A stretch of DNA of 64,000 nucleotides, taken from Humulus lupulus (Eukaryota; Streptophyta; Magnoliopsida; Rosales; Cannabaceae). Positions 45,502 through 57,479 of this stretch are shown here, piece by piece (the first letter of the stretch is position 1; each line of letters opens with the position of its first letter). The notes beneath the pieces are model-generated. The model saw only the letters and a list, made by a program, of their open reading frames with translations. It had not been told where the DNA came from and made no database searches. The stretch lies in contig NC_084797.1 in NCBI RefSeq assembly GCF_963169125.1, positions 100,403,868 through 100,467,867 of the forward strand, given 5' to 3'. A program made the position numbers and the translations under genes.

Positions 45502-46440
45502 TCAAACGAGTACTGCGCTTATTGCGTGTTCAGTGGTTGAAAGGTATAGGTACAGTATTTCTCCCGTTTTAGGTTTTGACAGGATGGGTGGTTTCGCAAG
45601 GTGCCTTTTGAGCTCCTGAAAGGCCAGCTCGCACTCCTCCGTCCATTCAAATTTCTTACCTCCTCTCAATAGGTTGAAAAATGGAAGACCACGATCCGTA
45701 GATTTCGAGATGAATCTGCTTAGGGATGCCATCCTACCAGTCAAACTTTGGACATCTTTGTGCCTTCGAGGAGAGGGCATGTCAATTAGGGCCTTGATCT
45801 TGTCGGGGTTGGCCTCGATTCCACGAGTGTTCACGATAAAGCCCAGAAATTTCCTGAAGACACCCCAAAAGTGCACTTCTGAGGGTTTAGCTTCATGTTA
45901 TACTTTTGGAGCACGCCGAAGCACTCTACGAGGTCATCAACATGGTTCTTGTTGAGTTGAGACTTGACAAGCATGTCGTCAACATAAACCTCCATGTTAT
46001 TCCCTATCTATTATGAAAAGATCATGTTCACGAGCCGCTGGTATGTGGCCCCAGCATTCTTGAGCTCGAATGGCATGACATTATAACAATATAGCCCCTT
46101 ATCCGTTATGAAGCTCGTATGTTCTTGGTCGGGGGCATACATGGGAATCTGGTTATATCCAGAATAGGCATCCATGAAGGACATCAGGCCATGCCCCGTC
46201 GTGGCATCCACGAGCTGGTCAATTCTTGGTAACGGAAAGCACTCTTTCGGGCAAGCTTTGTCGAGATATGAGTAGTCAATACAGGTTCCCCACGTCCCAT
46301 TGGGTTTTGGGACCAACACCGGATTGGCTACCCAGTCAGGGTAAAAGGCATCTCTAATGAATCGGTTTGCCTTTAATCTGTCAACCTCCTCCTTTAGTGC
46401 CTTCTTTCTGTCTTCGTCCAGCTGTCTTCGCTTTTGTTGC
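45502..46440 (-). pseudogene. G: reverse transcriptase (two frames)
   Basis: The RT N-terminal half is open at 46011-46319 (VPKPNGTWGTCIDYSYLDKA, DAYSGYNQIPMYAPDQEHTS). Two adjacent stops near 46006-46013 follow. The active site EVYVDDMLVKSQ is readable at about 45960-45990, with both Asp present. The C-terminal half is open at 45502-45876 in another frame (GFIVNTRGIEANPDKIKALI, KFEWTEECELAFQELKRHLA). The enzyme is therefore broken by stops plus at least two frameshifts. Confidence 0.88.
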
Positions 46441-46561
46441 TCGGAGGGAAGCTTTTATCTATATTCAGTGCGTGGCTTGCTATATTTGGACTTATTCCCA
46501 CCATGTCCGAGTGCGACCATGCGAAGACATCCTGGTTTTTCTTCAAAAAGCAAATTAATTG

Positions 46562-47542
46562 CTATTTTGTCTCATCTTGGAGGTGTTTTCCAACCTTCAC
46601 CTTTTTCGAGGAATCGGCTTCCTCGAGCTGAATTTCTTTGAGCTCCTCTAAGGGTACGAGGTCAAATTTCTCCTCAATCCTTGGATCGATCTCTTCGTCA
46701 ATTTCTAAGATTGTCCCGTCTTTATTTTGAACAATGATGAGTGTTTGCGCGCTCGTCTGTTTCTTTCCTCTCAAGGAAATACTGTAGCATTCCCTCTCTG
46801 CCAATTGATCTCCCTTTAACGTTCTGACTCTGCTAGGGGTGGGGAACTTAAGGGCCAGATGCCTCACTGATGAGACTGCCCCCAGTCCGATCAGGGCGGG
46901 TCTCCCGAGCAGCACATTGTAGGCTGATGGTAGGTCTACTACCACGAACTCCATCATCTTGGTTGCCGAGACTGGGTAGTCTCCCAAGCTCACGGGGAGC
47001 TCGATGGATCCCATGCAGGCGGTCCCTTCTCCTGAAAAGTCGTATAAAGTAGTTGCACATGCTTTCAGGTCACGAAGGGAGAGTGCCATCTTCTCGAGGG
47101 TTGCTTTATAGAGAATGTTTACTGAGCTCCCATTGTCTACGAGGACTCGGTGGACCCTTTTATTGGCCAGTTGGAGAGTGATGACCAGTGGGTCATGGTG
47201 AGGAAACTGGACATGGGACGCGTCTTCCTCAGTGAAGGTTATTGGTTGTGTTTCAATCCTCTGGCTTTTTGGAGCCCTAGGTTCGAGTTCATAAGGAGAC
47301 CCATCCCCAGTTTTTAGCTCGTTAACGTATCTCTTTTGGGCATTCCTGCCTACTCCTTCGGGATGAGGCCCTTCCGAGATGGTTATTACATCTTCTCCAT
47401 CTATCGGCGGGGGCCTATTTTCTTCCCGAGCTCGGGAATTATTGTTTTGTGCGGTCGAAGGCGCGGCTACTCTCTGGCTCGCGGCCGCCTGACTAGTACC
47501 CTGGTTTTTGACATATTGCCTGAAGTAACCTCTCGAGATCAA
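46562..47542 (-). pseudogene. G: protease region
   Basis: 326 codons are open and continue the gag frame after a TGA at 47564-47566. A linker with ENRPPPIDGEDVITISEG precedes the aspartic protease, whose active site is VHRVLVDNGSSVNILY (DNGSS instead of the common DSGAS/T, normal in this clade), and YNVLLGRPALIGLGAVSS marks the end of the fold. The tail EIDEEIDPRIEEKFDLVPLE leads into RT. A TAG near 46560 and a frame change near 46440 follow. Confidence 0.88.
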
Positions 47543-47566
47543 TCCTTCGATCTCGTCCTTCAGTTG

Positions 47567-49630
47567 TCAACATTCATCGGTTGTATGCCCGGTGTCTCTG
47601 TGAAATCGGCAATACTTGCTTGAATCCCTCTTGGATTTCTGATTTCTCACTGGGTCCGGACGCCTAAAGGGGACCTGGTTTTCATTAGCCAGATATATGT
47701 TCTCCCGAGACTCGTTGAGCTCGGTGTATACTCTATACACGGAGAAATATCTCTCCCCCTTCTTTTTCTTTCCTCCTTCGGCCTCGGGGTTACTTCCTTC
47801 GTTCTTTTTTCTCTTGGAAGGGTTTTCCACAGCAGGCTTTGAAGCTACTAGGTCTGCCGAGGTTGAGGTAGAGTTTACATTTACCGTTGTAGTTTCGGGC
47901 TGGGAAGTCACATTAAGTGTCGACCTCGCTTCCTCTACATTGACAAACCTCTGCGCTCGTCTATTAAACTCGGTTAGGGACCTCACCGGTTTTATTTGCA
48001 TATCGTCCCAGAGGGCGCTTCCTGGCATTACTCCGGCCTGGACAGCCATTAAGTGTCCACTATCATCCACATTCCGAGCTCGGGCGACTTCCAAGTTAAA
48101 CCTTGTAAGGTAACTTTTTAATGTTTCGCCTGGTTGTTGCCGAACATTAGTTAGGGTTGACGCCTCAGGTCGAACCCCCATCATGGCTTTGAACTACTTT
48201 TTGAAGTCTTTAGACAGCTGCTCCCAAGAGGTTAATGAATGTCTCTTATATTTTTCGAACCAGCTTTTAGCTGGTCCTGTCAATGATGCTGGAAATAGCA
48301 TGCATCTGAGCTCGTAACCCACGTTACTGGCTCTCATTATGGTGTTGAACGTAGTCAGATGACTATATGGGTCAGTTTTTCCCTCGAACGACGGGATGTG
48401 AGGGATCCGAAACCCTTGTGGAAATGGAGTGTTGGAAATATGGGGAGCAAACGGTTCAAGCTCCTCATCAGAATCTTCATATTGATCATGCTCTTGCTCG
48501 TTTTTTAAAAGCCTGAATGCCTTTTCCAGCTGATCGATTCTCTCTTGGACTGGGTCTGCGAGAGGCAAAGTTTGAAATCGGTTGTCGTCGATCACAATTC
48601 CAGGCTCGCGTCTCCATAAAGGATCTTTGCGCCTATTCAAGCGATCCCTCAGGTCCGGATTTATCTGGTCAACATTACCCCGACTTTGATTCAGGTGTTC
48701 TAGCAGGTCGGGGCGATCTCTGCGGCTTCCAGTTTTCTTACGACCTCGGTCATGCTTGCTGACCGACCTGGTATCTCCAGAGTCGTCACTGGTAAAACTT
48801 GTCGCATAGTTATTTCGAGATGGATTTCTTCCATGCCGCCTCGTCTCCGTCGTGCGAGACCGGGATGTTTGACAACTTTCTGATGGGGCACCTCTCCGTT
48901 CCTGGAAAGTTCCCCTATTTCCTTGTCTCCTTTCCGCATGCCTTTCGCTCTGATCTCGAACTGGTTGTGTATTCTTGCGAGGAGGCGAAGGATATCTTAT
49001 TGGTGATAGAGGGAACCGTATGGGGGACGGTGGTTGCCACCCATTTCGCGGCCTAGACGGTCTGGAGTTTGCCCGAGATGGGTTGGTTGCGTGTGGTGCA
49101 TTCCCAGGGGCTTGAGTCCAAGCCTCTGCAGGGGCTCGGTTGTTCTCAGTTTCCCCAGGTGCTTCCACAGGTGGATTAACCAGTGCTCTAGCCCGAGTAC
49201 TCCTCTAGGGCCTAGGTGGAGCGGATGGCTCTGTGGGTGCCGGAGGTTGAGCCGGCCTCCTCGTGGCAGCATCTTTCCGTGGACGCCCATGGGGTCTACG
49301 GGGAGGAACGTGTACGTCCCTTGGAGGAGGGGCTTGGTTTTCACGCAGAGGCGGGGGCTGAGCCACCTGTGCCTCTGCGACTATCCTTCCCAACTCCTCA
49401 TTCCATTTGTTGGCCTCTACCAGCTGCTGTTTCAGTTGCCGGTTCTCGAGTTCCACAATAGGAACATATCGCTCAGGATTGTAGTACATATCCTCATCTC
49501 TTGGTGGGGGAGGCGGTCCTCTAGAATCGGAGGATCCACTCCTTTCTTCGACATCTGGGTTTTCCATCGGTTGTTTCCCAGGACGTCTGGGATAATTTTC
49601 CTCAGGAGTGTTCTGATTATTAGTGGCCAT
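47567..49630 (-). pseudogene. G: gag
   Basis: The start is the ATG at 49628-49630, about 50 bases inside the 5' LTR. It is one frame broken by stops at about 49202-49204 and 48191-48193. The N-terminus is Pro/Arg-rich (PPPPPRDEDMYYNPERYVPI). The capsid core reads IPSFEGKTDPYSHLTTFNTI, FPASLTGPAKSWFEKYKRHS and QQPGETLKSYLTRFNLEVAR. The C-terminus has the clade-typical SKYCRFHRDTGHTTDEC. Gag packages the element RNA. Confidence 0.9.
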
Positions 49631-49658
49631 GACTTATTCAGGGACTGAATGCTTAAGG

Positions 49659-49679
49659 CTCTAAATGAAAGCACCAAAT
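49659..49679 (-). other. Primer binding site region of G
   Basis: The minus strand directly after the 5' LTR reads ATTTGGTGCTTTCATTTAG. A TGG one to three bases inside the LTR is the usual primer-site start. I do not identify the tRNA. Confidence 0.65.
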
Positions 49680-50475
49680 TGTTGACGCCGTTTTTCGTCA
49701 ACAGTGAAAGAAGAGCACGTAAACAATAATTAGTAATGGCCAATAAAAATATGATAATACAAACACGATTTTTTACGTGGTTCAGCAGTTAAATCTGCCT
49801 AGTCCACGAGTCTTTCTTATTAGGACTTAAGAATATCCCTGAAAATCTTTCAAGGATGAATTTTCCAGAGTTTTCCTTAGGCTCACAAAAGTTCCGTCCT
49901 TTACAATGGTGCATATCTTCTCTATTTATAGAGAAGATTTCAGAATACTATCCCACATATTTTGGGTAGTTACTCTTTTTATCCAAATAAATTAAATGGC
50001 CTTAAATGCTTGTAATCCGATATAAAAGGAAACGTCTCCTGAAGACCAGGGGGCGTATAACTGATCAAATAATATCCCATGATTTTAGGGGATTTACAGT
50101 AATAAATGTAGACAGCGTCTCCTATAGTTGACTCATTAGGATAGTCAAGGTTTTTATCCTATATTACCAAGGCCTTGTTCTCCCAGGTCTCTTATCAACT
50201 TTCGAGCTTATGACATCTCCCAAGGCCACATGACTCCGAGATCGTACGCGCGTCAGGCTTGGAGCCCATGAGCCGAGGTCACCCTTGAGAACAGATACAC
50301 CTCGGAGCCTACCTTTGGAGCTCGTGGGGATTTTGAGGCCACCATCTTCGAAGTCGTCTCAACTTTGCAGGCTCGATGTTTAGACTTCGAACATATTCCA
50401 GACTTTACAAGTTCATTCACTATGCATCAAGTTTTCGAGGTCACACTTATCGTGGCTCGAAATCTCGGTATAACA
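49680..50475 (-). repeat. 5' LTR of G
   Basis: This is a 796-bp copy of 35677-36472 with few differences. It carries the same minus-strand TATA box and the TTTTACGTGGTTCAGC block. Confidence 0.95.
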
Positions 50476-50480
50476 AAGCC

Positions 50481-51801
50481 CAATTGCAAAAATACCACAT
50501 ATAGTGCAAACAGACATGTTATAATTGGATGGGCCTAATCATGTTACTATATGAGCAATTCTATGAATTTATGCCAAAATACCACAATTAATTTCATTTG
50601 CGAAAATGCCACAATTAATTATCTAGAATTTATAAAAAAAAATTCAAATTAATTAAATTTTTACAAAAAAAAAAGTCAATTTAAATGAAATTTATCAACA
50701 ATTAACAATAGTTAATTTAAATTTCATTCATCAACAATCAACTTGGTTTTAGGTTAATTTGATAAAAAAATATATTAATTTAATTTAAATAGGATTTATC
50801 AATAATTAACGAAAGTTAATTTAAATCCCATTTATTAAAAAAAATATTTTGTTAATTGGCTGAAAAAAATGATATTTTTCAAAATTTAACCAATTTTAAA
50901 TTTTAAAATCAATATCTAATCTATTTTCCAAAAATATCTTGTGTTGTTAAACTATTATCTAATATTTTAACCATTTAAAAATAATAAAATAAAAATAGTT
51001 ATAACAACCCTAAAATATCTCAAATAGTTAAAAAAAATTCAAATATCCATAAAAATATCTAACTAACAATGTTCAAATTTCAAATAATTTAAATATTAAA
51101 ATACTATAGAATAAAAAACTATTTATATTTTCAAATAAAGATTAAAAAAAATCAAGAATTTAAATGAAAATATCTAAAATATCTGATATCATAATTATAA
51201 TATTTTAATATATTAAAAGATTTAAAATTAAGTTGTTAGTCTATTTTGAAATTTGAATTTGAATCTTTATAGAAAATATCTAATTATATAAATCCCAACT
51301 AACAAAAATATCTTTATTTAAAAAAATAAAATTAAATGATGAAACAAAATAGATATTTTTGGTTTTGATTATAAATAATTTATTTCAACAAATTTTAATT
51401 TAAAAAAAATATTTTTGAAAAAAAAAGGAAGAATAGTACCCGTGGTACTGTTCATCGTGCTGGTGTGCATGGGTGCGCAGAGGTGCGCGGGCGTGCGCGC
51501 GGGTGGCACGCGCGCGCATGGGAGCCAGGCCAAATTTTTCCAAAATTTTTTTTGAGCAATTTTTCAAACCAAAACTATTTTCTAAATAATTTTTAACATG
51601 TTTTATACAAAATAAAGCATATATAAAAATTAATAGCATAGAAAACACAACAAAATAACCTAAAAATTGCTAAAATTCACAAAAAATCAATATGCTTCAT
51701 AAAAACATGAAAACCATCCGATTATTCAAACATATCAAATAATCCAATTTTAAACGTGTTTATGCAGGAAAATAAATATTACCAAAGGCTCTGAGGCCAG
51801 T
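50481..51801 (-). other. Copia K leader, LTR-proximal half
   Basis: Very AT-rich, non-coding sequence between G's insertion point and K's 5' LTR. The only GC-rich part is 51450-51525. Just inside the LTR the minus strand reads TGGCCTCAGAGCC (51788-51800), which resembles the tRNA-iMet primer complement with two changes and is the likely primer site. Confidence 0.7.
51461..51523. repeat. GC-rich alternating purine-pyrimidine tract
   Basis: Stretches such as GTGTGCATGGGTGCGCAG and GCGTGCGCGCGGG, then GCACGCGCGCGCATGG form an almost continuous alternating tract of about 60 bp in otherwise AT-rich sequence. Such sequence favours Z-DNA. It is about 280-340 bp inside K's 5' LTR, in the untranslated leader. 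Confidence 0.75.
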
Positions 51802-53650
51802 TGTTGGATTAGCTTATACATGATCTTTATTTATTTTCATGTATATCTAATATTAAGCAAATTAATACGAGATAGCCTAAAACATATTTCTAAAATTGAA
51901 TTCAAAGAGAAACAAAGAATAGAATACTTACAGTATACGCAGCAGAATTAAAGAGTCATTCCTTCAGTTTCTCTAACTCTTGTATCCTCTCTGTCGCAGA
52001 GTATTATCAAGAAACTGAACCGATCTTCTATTTTCTTCACAATCTTCCAATGTATCCTTAGAACCACCTAGACTAGTGTGGGAAATTCTCAACACATGAG
52101 ATAGATATAGAGAGAAGAAGAGAAAATAACAAAGAGGCTTAGAAAAGGACTTGTGTTTAGAGAGAATCTAAAACTATCAGAAAATCTGACTTGTGACTTA
52201 TGTTTTGACTTCTCTCTAAGCACTCCTTTTATAGACTCAATTAGGCCATTTAATTTAATTAAAAAAACAAAAAAATAATAGCCATTTTGAAGCCCTAGGT
52301 CGAAATTATCATGGGCTATAGGCCCGTGAAATATCTCATTTGATTATATGCCCATTGGACTTAAAATCAAGGCCTGTATTATTTTCTATTGATTTAATTA
52401 ATTAAATAATTATTTAAATCATTTATCAAATTAATTATTTATAATTTGAACTTTGATTTAAATTTATTTATTAATTTAGATACCAATTTATCTTAATTAA
52501 TAAATCTGCCATAATTTCTCTTTTTTTCTCAAAATTACACAACTCTATAAAACTTTCCAAAATTGACCTGGTCAACTTTGATAATTCTAATTGATGATTA
52601 AATCAATTAATTGAGACTATCTAGATGATTTTATCCAAGGTACAATGGGGAACATGGGCCTATGAAATCAAGCTCCAATAAGTTATCATAAATCTAACAA
52701 ATAAATTTACTAACTTATTAATTCCTCGTGACTCCACTATAGACTTGGAATTGCACTCTTGAATTCATAGAACGCTCTATAACAAATATATATACGCTAT
52801 TAATTATCCATTGTTACAACCATAATTGTCACTCAATCCTCTATAGAAGGTCTACAATGAGACAGGACTAAAATACCGTTTTACCCCTCATTGTATTTTA
52901 TCCTTAAAACACTTATTTCCTTGTAAATGATATTTCAGTAAACTAATTTAATTACTGAAATGAGATCTCTATCATTTAACACCTTGAACCAAACTAAAAG
53001 GAAACCATCGTTTCACTTCTTCATCAGAAGCTATAGATGTTCATATCTATGATTAACACTCCCACTCAATTATACTACTGAGTTCCCAAGATGTAAGTAT
53101 GGGCTAGTCCGTAGGGTAAGCTGGTAACGAACAAGTCACAGAACTCAAATAATACAATCAGTTAGAATACTAACCACTCAGAATTGAGATTGAATTGACC
53201 TATGGTCAACTATATGATATGACTAGAATAGATAATAACGCTATGTTTACTTATCTTATCAACTGTCAATATCGGTCCAGTCCGATGTAACAAATACATC
53301 CGATCTTATCTACTTTGCTAATGTTCTGGAAAGAACATAACACTATAATGTGTAAGTAGAGCATATCGTAGATTGAAAAGTCAGTGTAAATCCTGGGCAC
53401 TGACTAATCTTAGGACTAACTTATTTTGAACATATAATCATATTTATATTTCACTGTGATTACGTCACTATAAATAAGATTAGCTATATGCTCGGGATTT
53501 AATAGAAGTTTATATTAAACAAATAATCATGAAAATAAAACATGTGAGCAAAGTGATTGACCAAGTCAAAAAATGATTTCTATTCTTTTATTTATAATAA
53601 AATGAGATTACAAATAATTTGGGTTTTAATTAGGGCATAAAACCCCAACA
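51802..53650 (-). repeat. 5' LTR of copia K
   Basis: A 1849-bp copy of 28886-30733, directly followed by the CTCGG target duplication and the rest of J's LTR. Confidence 0.95.
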
Positions 53651-53952
53651 CTCGGACTATTAAAACTACTAAGACATAACTATTAATTTCCAATTCATAC
53701 ATAAAATAATAGAACTTTATTCGAAAATCCAAAATACGGGATCCCATTGTTATTACATAAAAACATAAAGAAAACAAAACCTTTATTTTAATTGTTGAAA
53801 TACAAAATGCGGGAAATGATAAATACATAATTAAAAAGACTCAAAACATAAACGTCATCCCCGATCATTCCCATCAGTGCATTCATTTCGTTCTCACCCA
53901 ATACACATGCCAAAGTCACCATGAACCCATCCCGCCTTCCATGCTCATTTAC

Positions 53953-54314
53953 CTACACAATCTAAATAGAAAGGAATGAGCCTAATGCCTAGTAAGGAAA
54001 AACTACTAAAACATAACAGAAAACATAAGGCGTAAAAACATAAATCATAAAATATAAGACTACAAATTAATGGCCATTAACTCATTACCGTAGTATGTGA
54101 TAGAAACCATCTAGGTCCTCTTGCTACTATTTAGAAGTAGGTTTACACACAAATATAGTCTACGATAATGATAAAAATCTTGGAATTTGCTTATTTGCTA
54201 TCTAAGCAACCATATTTCCCAAGCGACTATAATCATAAAAACAACATACATATATACAAACAAATAGCATATAAACATAATCATAACACATAAAATCTAA
54301 CTTATTTTCCTTAC
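53953..54314 (-). other. Candidate intron inside J LTR
   Basis: This is a 362-bp interval with GTAAGG donor and GTGTAG acceptor on the minus strand, the latter again followed by GTAA. The LTR is of another subfamily than A, B, D and F, so conservation here is of the arrangement more than of the sequence. Confidence 0.4.
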
Positions 54315-54926
54315 CAAAAACCAGGGTATTGGAGACAAGTTTGGGATTAGAAACTCCTAAAACAAAACAGTAAAATCATAAGTTTCCTAAAGAAAAGAAG
54401 ATCTAAACTATCAAGATAAGAACTTACCGAAAACCTTAAGTTTCAAAGAAAATCAAACACCTAACCAAAAGCCATTATAAAAAGTTAGGATTTGAAAACA
54501 ATGAAAAGAATAAGAGGAACTATAATTAACTAAACCCAAGGATAAAAGTACCTTAGATTGCTTAGAATGTTGATCTACACCTCAATACTGAAATCACTCT
54601 CTAGCTTACTTCCCAAGTGTTTAGAAATGCTTAGATTTGAAAGTTTTAACCCCAAAACCCTAGTGTTTCTTTATAGAACGAAATTAGCATCTTGGAGGCT
54701 CTGGAAAGTGCTTGAATGATGATGCAAATGGCTGAGTGAAGGGTCCTATTATAGAGTTCAAGGAGTGAAACAAAATCCTTTTAAAATGAGTAAATAATTG
54801 AATAAAAATTGAATTTTCTGCTCAACAGATGCCCAAAACTTGGCCAAAATCGTTCAAGAGCAAGTCTAAGTTGTTGAGGGCTGGTTCTAGCTCAGATTCC
54901 ACAGACTTTCAAGATATACACGTGGA

Positions 54927-55065
54927 GCCGATATATGGCCCCCTATAGGCGATATATTGCCTCCCCCATATTTCCAAGCTTCTGTGGTTTTGTTCGTTCG
55001 AAGTCGATGTGTTTTTCGTATCATCATAGGCGATATATCGGCCCCTATAGCTGCGATATATCGAC
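54927..55065. repeat. Paired-palindrome cassette in J LTR
   Basis: Four copies of a GGCGATATATCGCC-like palindrome are at 54927 (GCCGATATATGGCC), 54948 (GGCGATATATTGCC), 55029 (GGCGATATATCGGC) and 55052 (TGCGATATATCGAC). Spacing is 21 and 23 bp within pairs. The spacers hold CCCCTATAG in both pairs. Confidence 0.65.
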
Positions 55066-55493
55066 TTATGCTGATATAGTAGACACGTTTTTTCACACTT
55101 TTAGCACACTTGAAGTTTTTTAAAACTACCTTGACTGAGTAATACGAGATCCTAATAGTTGAGGGAAGGTTCTAGACTTCCTAGGTTTATCCTTTATTAA
55201 TTTATTCATCTAAAATCCTTAAATCCTTAATATCCATACATATGACAAGTGTCACATTCTTAGTTATTCTATCTAAACCTTAGGTTATAATAAATAATAT
55301 TTCTAGGACCAGCTATATTAATCAAACCTTATGATAAAATTAATATTTCTTAACTATAGGCTAAAATTATAAAATCCATAACTATCTCTATGAGTTTCCT
55401 ACTAAATCCCAGCTTGAAGATATAACCACAAAAAATAAAATACTACAGAACAAGATACTACTATTTAGCTAAGTAAAATTCCGAGACACTACA

Positions 55494-56732
55494 ATTCTCC
55501 CCTACTTAAAATAATTTCATCCCCAAAATTTACTTACCAAACAATTCCGGATACCGTGCTTGGATATCTTCCTCCAACTTCCACGTTGCCTCCCGTTTGG
55601 TACCATTACTCCATAAGACCTTGACTATCAGAATAATCTTAGACCGTAATTCCTTCACCCCTTTCTCTAGGATGATAATCGATCATTCCCTATAACTTAA
55701 GTCTTTCTGAAGTGCTAACGTATCGTACTTGAGAACGTGGGGTGGGTCTGACACATATCTACACAACATTGAGATCTAAAACACATTGTGGCTATCTGCT
55801 AGAGCTGGCGATAGGGCTAATCTATATGCTACTGGTCCCACCTTGTCTAATATCTCAAAAGGACCTATAAACTAAGGACCAAGTTTTCCTTTCTTCCAAA
55901 ACCGCTTCACTGCTTTCATAGGAGATATTCTTAAGAAGACATGATCTCCAACTTTGAATTCCACATCTCGTCGCTTGGTATCTGTATAACTCTTTTGTTG
56001 ACTCTGAGAAGCGAGCATACGCTTTCTAATCAGTTCCACTGTGTTTTGAGCCTCTCTAATAGCTTCAGGTCCAAGAAGTTGTCTTTCTCCTACCTCGTCC
56101 CAATGTAATGGCAACCGACATTTCCTTCCATAAAGTAGCTCATAAAGTGCCATACCGATAGTTTCTTGGTAGCTATTATTGTAGTAGGACTCTATACGTG
56201 GCAAATACTTACTCCATGATCCTCCGATGTCTAGTACATAAGCGCGCAACATATCTTCTAAAATTTGTATGGTACGCTCGGATTGTCCGTCGGTTTGAGG
56301 ATGAAATGTCGTACTGAGACTTAGCTTGGTACCCATGGCTTGCTGCAAGCTTCCCCAAAATATCGATGTAAACACTGATCCTCTATCTGATACTATGGTC
56401 TTAGGGATTCCATGCAGTCGTACAATTTCTTGAACATAAATGTCTGCGTACTAGTTCGCTGTGTACGTAGTCTTGATAGACAGGAAGTGAGTTGACTTGG
56501 TGAGTCTATCTACCACAACCCAAGCCAAGTCGTGTCGCTTATTTGTTCGTGGTAATCCTGTCACGAAGTCAATGGCTATGTCTTCCCACTTCCATTATGG
56601 AATACTAAGCAGTTGTAATTGATGTTCTGCCTTTACTTGCTGGCATACTAGGCATTTGGACACGTATTCTGCTACGTCTTTCTTCATTCCTGGCCTCCAA
56701 TATAGTGCCTTAAGGTCGTGAGTCATCTTGGT
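55494..56732 (-). pseudogene. J: integrase with chromodomain
   Basis: The open frame 55872-56375 covers the end of the core ([20 protein letters not shown] with the catalytic Glu, and GMALYELLYGRKCRLPLHWD) and the tail VGDHVFLRISPMKAVKRFWK. The second catalytic Asp is kept just right of it (TIVSDRGSVF, about 56380-56405). Left of 55872 the tail SHNVF and a chromodomain (VKVLWSNGTKREATWKLEED) are readable across stops. Right of 56410 the zinc-binding end reads in other frames. Confidence 0.82.
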
Positions 56733-57470
56733 CTACCCTGGGTGAACAAAGTATGGGGTAGTGTATGCCTCTTCTAAAATCTTCATCTTAATTCCATGGT
56801 CATTCGACACACAAACCCGACCTTTATACCTTAAGAACCCCTGTCCTAATATAGAGAAATCCATAGTCTTGCCTTCTTTGGATGCAATTATATGCGATAG
56901 TAGTGTGTCATCATGCCCTTGTCTGATTCGTATTTCCTCTAGTAAACTTGATTGGATGGACAAGTTAGCCAATTGACCCATGACTATTTCTATTCTGGCG
57001 TTAATCAGCTCATGCTATAGTGGCTTTTCAATTCATGATAATACTGCCAGATTTTCGCAACTCTTCTGGCTTAACGCATCTGCAACTACATTTTCCTTTC
57101 CTGGGTGGTATTGGATTTCGTAGTCATATTCCTTTACTAATTCCAACCACCTGCGGTGCCTCATGTTGAACTCCTTTTGCGTGAAGAAATATTTTAAGCT
57201 CTTATGGTCTGTATAAATCTCATATCGTTCTCCATAAAGATAGTGGCGCTAGATTTTCAATGCGAAGACCACCACTGGCAACTCCATATCGTGTGTTGGA
57301 TAGTGTTGCTCGTATTCCTTCAGCTGCCTTGAGGCATAGGCTATCGACTTGTCATTTTGTATCAGCACACAACCTAAACCTTGCTTAGACGCATCATAGT
57401 ATACTACAAACTTGTCGTTGGTTGTCGGTATGCAAAGTACTGGTGTTGAGCACAATTTATCTTTGAGCAA
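56733..57470 (-). pseudogene. J: RNase H and connection region
   Basis: Open pieces at 57249-57470 ([40 protein letters not shown]) and 56733-56981 (SLLEEIRIRQGHDDTLLSHI, RVCVSNDHGIKMKILEEAY) encode RNase H and the start of the integrase zinc-binding region. 57000-57249 reads the middle ([24 protein letters not shown]) across stops. Confidence 0.8.
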
Positions 57471-57479
57471 CTGGAAGCT

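Larger units (their letters stand above)
35677..50475 (-). mobile_element. TAT/Retand-type Ty3/gypsy element G with antisense gene
   Basis: LTRs are 35677-36472 and 49680-50475, both exactly 796 bp and about 98-99% alike over the parts compared, flanked by the exact duplication AAGCC (35672-35676 and 50476-50480). The minus strand holds gag, protease, RT, RNase H and integrase (49630 to 43432). The region between integrase and the 3' LTR holds a gene on the plus strand (37457-42542), the layout known for the TAT clade. Without solo LTR F the element is about 12.6 kb. It is the youngest full-length element here by LTR similarity, yet its pol already has stops and frameshifts. Confidence 0.95.
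28886..53650 (-). mobile_element. Ty1/copia element K, inserted in J's LTR
   Basis: LTRs are 28886-30733 (1848 bp) and 51802-53650 (1849 bp), starting TGTTGGATT and ending CCCCAACA, flanked by the exact duplication CTCGG (28881-28885 and 53651-53655). Without nested G the element is about 9.96 kb. Gene order on the minus strand is gag, protease, integrase, RT, RNase H, which defines copia. All coding regions stay in one frame but hold eight premature stops. In the first 160 bases the LTRs differ at about eight positions, so the insertion is not recent. Confidence 0.95.
53656..55493 (-). repeat. 3' LTR of chromovirus J, main part
   Basis: It continues J's LTR begun at 28855-28885 and ends GACACTACA. 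The purine tract AAGTAGGGGAGAAT (minus) follows inside. It has a candidate intron at 53953-54314 (donor TTTTTG|GTAAGGAAAA, acceptor GATTGTGTAG|GTAAATG) and a palindrome cassette at 54927-55065. Confidence 0.88.

Noticed and set aside
49034..49648. Plus-strand open frame of 204 codons opposite G gag
   Set aside because: It is the mirror of a Pro/Arg-rich gag segment, with no start context, no domain and no counterpart elsewhere.
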